Part shown: piece by piece, positions 61,101 to 64,000 of the stretch
Position numbering within the stretch: the stretch's first letter is position 1
Layout of the letters: each line of letters begins with the position of its first letter
Assembly: GCA_030544235.1 (NCBI GenBank)
Contig: CM060477.1
Span: 6,220,934 to 6,284,933, forward strand
Direction of reading: 5' to 3'
DNA length: 64,000 nt
DNA from: Lepturacanthus savala
Lineage: Eukaryota > Chordata > Actinopteri > Scombriformes > Trichiuridae
Program-made: the position numbers and the translations under genes
The notes under the pieces: model-generated
Database searches by the model: none
Seen by the model: only the letters and a program-made list of their open reading frames with translations
What the model was told of the DNA's origin: nothing

Positions 61101-63932
61101 CTTTGTATCACCCATTTGGTGATGGTGGTATATTTTGCTTCGATAATGTTAGTTGAGCTGAGTTGTAGCCCTGCACTACCTTTCCCAGTGCATTGTGGGA
61201 TACATTGAGTTTACTACAGCCCTAAAAAAACACTGGAATTCACTATATAGTCCATAAAACCCACTATATAGCCACTAGATAATGTGTGATATCTTGTAAT
61301 AGACCTTTTTTTCCACAGCAGCTGTATTGACAGGAAGTAGCACTTAAGCACAGGTGTTACTAATAACCTTAATGACGGTTCTGTACTAGAGCCTAGCTTT
61401 AATAAATGTTTACTCGCTATTTCATGTCAATATGGCTGCTGTTAAATAGCAAAAACTAATATTAAACAGGAAACAAATGCTAAATGAACACCTTTAGCTT
61501 GTCATTATTCAAATTAGCTCGCACAGGTGTGCATTTACCAGGCATTTACGTCCAATTAGCGCCCAAAGGCAGTCACAATATATCACTTAACCAAAAACAC
61601 ATATGACTTGTACCTACAGTAAAGCGTACAGCTGTACAGCTCGTGTCCGGTATCATAATCCGCACGCGGCGGGGGTGAGGGGGGGTTTGGGGGGGATGCG
61701 CGTGCATTGATAGGAGAAGCCGCACGCGCCAAGGTTAATCCGCCACGCGCCACCGATGTTTAGTCCATTGTTGGGCGCGCGGGCGGTGGCAGCTGCAAAT
61801 ATGGTTCTGCAGACCACAAACAACAATAGTGACAGCTGTCTGCTATTGAGAGCAAGCATCTGTTCTGGACTAAACCGGCCGCTTACCGTCAGTCGCCTGA
61901 TATGTTGTCCGGCGAATCAGAGTCAATGCGAGACCGGTACGACCGATTCTCGCCCCTCTGTGGCAGCCGGGGGTGTGGCGGACAGGTTTAGATCAAATGA
62001 AGGCTCGTGAGGAGAGTGGGGACAGATTTGAGGGTTCGGTTACCTCAAGCTTTGGGTTCACAGTTGTCTATTTCGAAGAATTAAGGGCTCTGTACCTTTG
62101 TGGTTCTGTTGATACTCATCCAGGATTATTTTTAAAAGACAAGAGTTCACAAGCCTTTGTTATAGGCCTAAATCAGAGAAAGTCTGTTAAAAAATATATA
62201 TTGTTGCATGTGGTTCTGAACTGTTAACTTTTTTCGTAATACTCTCAAAGTTGTGAAACTTATTTCTGAGTCTGTTAAAGTTTTAAAAAGCACCAAACAC
62301 CTACTTTTATTGTCTCGCTTTGTATTGTGTTCAACTTGTTTCTCTTTCTCTCTGATATCTCTTGTTTTACTTTAAGGCAAATATGCTTCGATGCATGTAT
62401 GTGTACACATGTGAAGCGCTTGAGTGTGAATCCTAAATTGCTATATAAATGTAATAAATTTAATATGTAATGTGCAATCAGTAAAAGTTCAAAAGAGCAG
62501 CCGGCTTATATTTATGTTTTTTTTTCTCTCTCCTTTGCTTCAGCTATCTGTCTTGAGGGCTGCAGCGAGAGGAATGGAAACTGCTCCAAACCCGGCGAGT
62601 GTGTGTAAGTATTCAAATTTATGAAGTGTTGAAATAGGTGTTGGCTTTTGGAACACATGTGGGAACTGTGCAAGGTTGGATCCATATGGAAAAGCTTGGG
62701 TTGTGTTTATCTAAGATCTTTAATTTTCGAGTTCATGTGTGTTCAAGTGTCATATTAACATCAGCACCTCTGTCTCCCTACAAATGATGTTTGTATACAG
62801 ATAATCACATGGGGAGGGGATATTTCATCATTTTGAAGATTCAGCTATTCTTGCGTCTATGTCATTCGTTAGGAGAGGTCGAAGGTCAACAGAACCTCCT
62901 GTTTTCCCCAGCTCCCTGCGTCACTCACTGGCTTCTCAGCTTCCCATGTCCCCTTCTTGTCACTAGCCTGTCTCCTTCTCCTTCACTCACTCACTCACTA
63001 ACCAGAGAGGATAATTCTCACCCACTCGCTGTGAGAAATTCCTCCCGAATCCCTCTTTTTAGACACAAATTCGTCATTCCCACCGCTAGGGCTAACCCAA
63101 ATTGACGTTAAACCCTTTGGATGCCGTACCACCTCTCCCATGCCTCCGCTCACTCAGCAAAAAAAATGTTGGAACCTTAAAAGTACATCTTGTAGGCCCA
63201 CAATCTCACGATTTGACAAGGTTGCTGCATACTGTGGTTGAGAAATGGATATTCATGGGAAGCGCAAGGGAAAAAAAATGCCTTTGCAGTTGGCTTGCAG
63301 CCGAAAATCTTTAAAGCAATATTTCACATTTGTATTATTGTATTATCATTATTCATCCTTACGTGCGTCCTTTTTTGTTGAGACCCCCAATTGTGACCTC
63401 TCTTTATCCTGTAAAAACTGCCATCATTCACCGTCATACCTTATATGTAATGATGTAATAAATCTAGGGAAAATGCATAATTGACAGTACTGATGTATGG
63501 TTTTACATTACACCTATCATATGGCCTGTTTTAAAAATAAATAACCATTGTGAACTATATTTCACAGCCCCACAAATAGCGCATTTTTGTATTTTTCTGA
63601 GCATTTAGTGGTTGCGCCCAACTGTGATGCAGCTGTTAATGTCTCCTTGGGTGATTAATGATTTCTTAACACAACAGCCAGAAAAACCCATGACTCATTG
63701 CATTTTTAACAGAATTGAAATGATGTGCCAGGTTCTACCCACAATTACAAAAGAAAAAGGAGTGAGTAATTAATCCAAGAATATATTTTGCTCACTTCCA
63801 GGTGCAGGGACGGCTGGCAAGGCACATTCTGTGACGAGTGCAAGAAGTACCCTGCCTGCAAGCACGGCACCTGCCAGCTGCCGTGGCAGTGCAACTGTCA
63901 GGAGGGCTGGGGAGGCCTATTATGTGACCAAG
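58123..63932 (+). CDS. dll4: dll4, delta-like Notch ligand 4 (5' part, exons 1-6; continues past window)
   Basis: Type I membrane ligand that binds Notch receptors on neighbouring cells; in vertebrates it controls arterial identity and tip/stalk selection. Coding exons are 58123-58176, 58314-58574, 58949-59006, 59672-59935, 62544-62604 and 63802-63932, all with GT/AG borders and compatible phases, giving 276 residues. Order: hydrophobic signal peptide about 1-21; MNNL/C2 domain from 22 (Cys 45, 49, 56, 69); DSL domain about 166-210 with six Cys (168, 177, 181, 193, 201, 210) and the Notch-contacting loop RDDRFGHY (F188); EGF1 Cys 215-243; EGF2 Cys 246-274. Delta-like 4 is preferred over Delta-like 1 because the N-terminal domain lacks the DLL1 cysteine-rich insertion and contains QAVVSPG, TPVLGTNS and IIEAWHSP as in DLL4. 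Human DLL4 has 685 residues and eight EGF repeats, so well over half is off the right edge. The start ATG has A at -3 and G at +4. Family assignment is from recalled homologues, not a search. Confidence 0.95.
58314..58574 (+). CDS. dll4: dll4 coding exon 2 (MNNL domain)
   Basis: Encodes residues 19-105, from the end of the signal peptide (VFG, cleavage probably before SGVFEL) through most of the MNNL domain to FGWP. Acceptor ttttag, donor gtaaga, phase 0 at both ends, 87 codons. The frame stays open about 130 nt past the donor, but the protein stops resembling Delta at the GT, so the donor is where the exon ends. Confidence 0.95.
58575..58948 (+). other. dll4 intron 2
   Basis: 374 bp. AT-rich in its second half, with a short TA-rich block near 58876-58905. 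I see no other feature. Confidence 0.85.
58949..59006 (+). CDS. dll4: dll4 coding exon 3
   Basis: Short exon of 58 nt encoding residues 106-124 (GSFSLIIEAWHSP onward), the C2-like strand conserved in all Delta proteins. Acceptor ccttag, donor gtaagt; ends in phase 1, splitting the Asp codon shared with exon 4. Too short to appear as an open frame by itself. Confidence 0.93.
59007..59671 (+). promoter_or_regulatory. dll4 intron 3, candidate arterial enhancer
   Basis: Intron 3 contains a perfect RBPJ/CSL octamer CGTGGGAA (59287-59294). It also has SOX-type ATTGTTC (59172-59178), ACAATTG (59257-59263) and CCTTTGG (59383-59389), FOX-type TTGTTTA (59165-59171), ETS cores at 59267-59270, 59351-59358 (CTTCCTGT) and 59434-59440, and GATAAG (59483-59488). 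A second RBPJ-like TTTCCCACC lies at about 59154. Mammalian DLL4 has an ETS/SOX/RBPJ arterial enhancer in the same intron. The motifs are seen; enhancer function is inference. Confidence 0.45.
59672..59935 (+). CDS. dll4: dll4 coding exon 4 (DSL domain)
   Basis: Encodes residues 125-212: the end of the C2-like domain and the whole DSL domain with its six cysteines. The pyrimidine-rich acceptor (T-run then tttcag) and donor gtaagc are clear. It carries the sequon N169-E-S, a possible N-glycosylation site. Ends in phase 1. The frame reads on into intron 4 without meaning. Confidence 0.95.
59936..61150 (+). other. dll4 intron 4, first part
   Basis: No exon recognised. The stretch 60930-61100 repeats variants of TGTTCTGAAA, TTGGTTCTGC and GGAATGTTCC and looks like a decayed repetitive element, not assigned to a family. 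Confidence 0.5.
61170..61450 (+). repeat. Dispersed repeat in dll4 intron 4
   Basis: A repeat-like block containing GTGCATTGTGGGATA, two CACTATATAG-type words, and the 19-mer ATGTCAATATGGCTGCTGT at 61424-61442. The 19-mer and looser flanking similarity recur at 44985-45060, showing a dispersed family. Family name not known. Confidence 0.5.
61640..61990 (+). promoter_or_regulatory. CpG-island-like block inside dll4 intron 4
   Basis: Roughly 30 CpGs in 350 bp by eye, far above the flanks. Contains a G-run cluster (61671-61695), SOX motif CATTGTT (61766-61772), RUNX-type GACCACA (61812-61818), SOX ACAATAG (61823-61829), and the palindrome GACAGCTGTC with MEIS/E-box cores (61831-61840). It could be an internal promoter or enhancer. 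Function is inference; no exon is recognised in it. Confidence 0.4.
61991..62543 (+). other. dll4 intron 4, last part
   Basis: AT-rich, no repeat or exon recognised. It ends with a pyrimidine-rich acceptor tract before exon 5. Confidence 0.7.
62544..62604 (+). CDS. dll4: dll4 coding exon 5 (start of EGF1)
   Basis: Exon of 61 nt encoding residues 213-233 (PICLEGC to GECV), the first half of EGF1. Acceptor cttcag, donor gtaagt; enters in phase 1 and leaves in phase 2, consistent with both neighbours. It follows the 2.6-kb intron 4. Confidence 0.92.
62605..63801 (+). other. dll4 intron 5
   Basis: 1,197 bp. One perfect RBPJ octamer TGTGGGAA at 62658-62665. Open frames at 62791-63105 and 63102-63484 have no recognisable content. 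Nothing else seen. Confidence 0.8.
63802..63932 (+). CDS. dll4: dll4 coding exon 6 (EGF1 end and EGF2)
   Basis: Exon of 131 nt encoding residues 234-276: the last two cysteines of EGF1 and all six of EGF2 (246, 252, 257, 263, 265, 274), with the HGTC, PWQC and EGWGG signature of Delta EGF2. Acceptor ttccag, donor gtacac, phase 1 out. The window ends 68 bp into intron 6. Confidence 0.94.
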
Positions 63933-64000
63933 GTACACCAGACCACTTGGATCACTGCTGCTGTATCTCTTTAAAAGATGTTCTCCTATTACATGTACAG

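Noticed and set aside
58123..63932. Alternative identity as deltaA, deltaD (dll1-type) or jagged
   Set aside because: No DLL1-type insertion in the N-terminal cysteine cluster, no Jagged-type sequence, and QAVVSPG, TPVLGTNS and IIEAWHSP fit DLL4 best.

Overview
The window looks like a teleost fish nuclear genome, probably a spiny-rayed fish. The basis is a spliced vertebrate Notch-ligand gene with GT-AG introns, long (CA/TG)n and (GA)n microsatellites, and MITE, hAT and retroposon-tail remnants of kinds familiar from fish genomes. There is no bacterial-style gene packing, operon, CRISPR array, tRNA or rRNA that I can support. The species assignment is inference.

Layout. From 1 to about 57.6 kb I find no convincing protein-coding exon on either strand. 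The open frames there are short, low in complexity or driven by simple repeats, and none reads as a known protein. This stretch holds microsatellites, several decayed transposable elements (retroposon tail 18.84-19.11 kb, palindromic MITEs at 24.2, 28.3, 40.15 and 56.2 kb, a truncated hAT-like element 30.46-31.12 kb), a 98-bp tandem duplication at 20.2 kb, and an exact 30-bp repeat at 12.26 and 16.16 kb. Some non-repetitive blocks carry dense transcription-factor motifs and are plausible cis-regulatory elements, chiefly 2.64-3.26, 10.5-11.0, 12.88-13.03, 14.0-14.46, 41.26-41.46, 49.86-50.28, 51.8-52.15 and 53.47-53.64 kb.

The only gene recognised is the 5' part of dll4 (delta-like 4) on the + strand. 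It has a TATA/initiator promoter near 57.66-57.69 kb, a 5'UTR of about 430 nt with one 7-codon upstream ORF, and coding exons 1 to 6 from 58,123 to 63,932. The window ends inside intron 6. The 276 encoded residues comprise a signal peptide, the MNNL/C2 N-terminal domain, the DSL domain, EGF1 and EGF2. The remaining EGF repeats, the transmembrane segment and the cytoplasmic tail lie beyond the right edge.

How it may work together (inference). Dll4 is the Notch ligand of arterial and tip-cell endothelium. In mammals an arterial enhancer in DLL4 intron 3 is driven by ETS, SOX and RBPJ. Intron 3 here (665 bp) contains a perfect RBPJ octamer with ETS, SOX and FOX motifs. Intron 4 contains an internal CpG-island-like block with SOX, RUNX and MEIS motifs, and a FOX/ETS/SOX/CRE/AP-1 cluster lies about 4 kb upstream. 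The long gene-free upstream stretch may be the cis-regulatory domain of dll4. Conservation was not tested here and would decide this.
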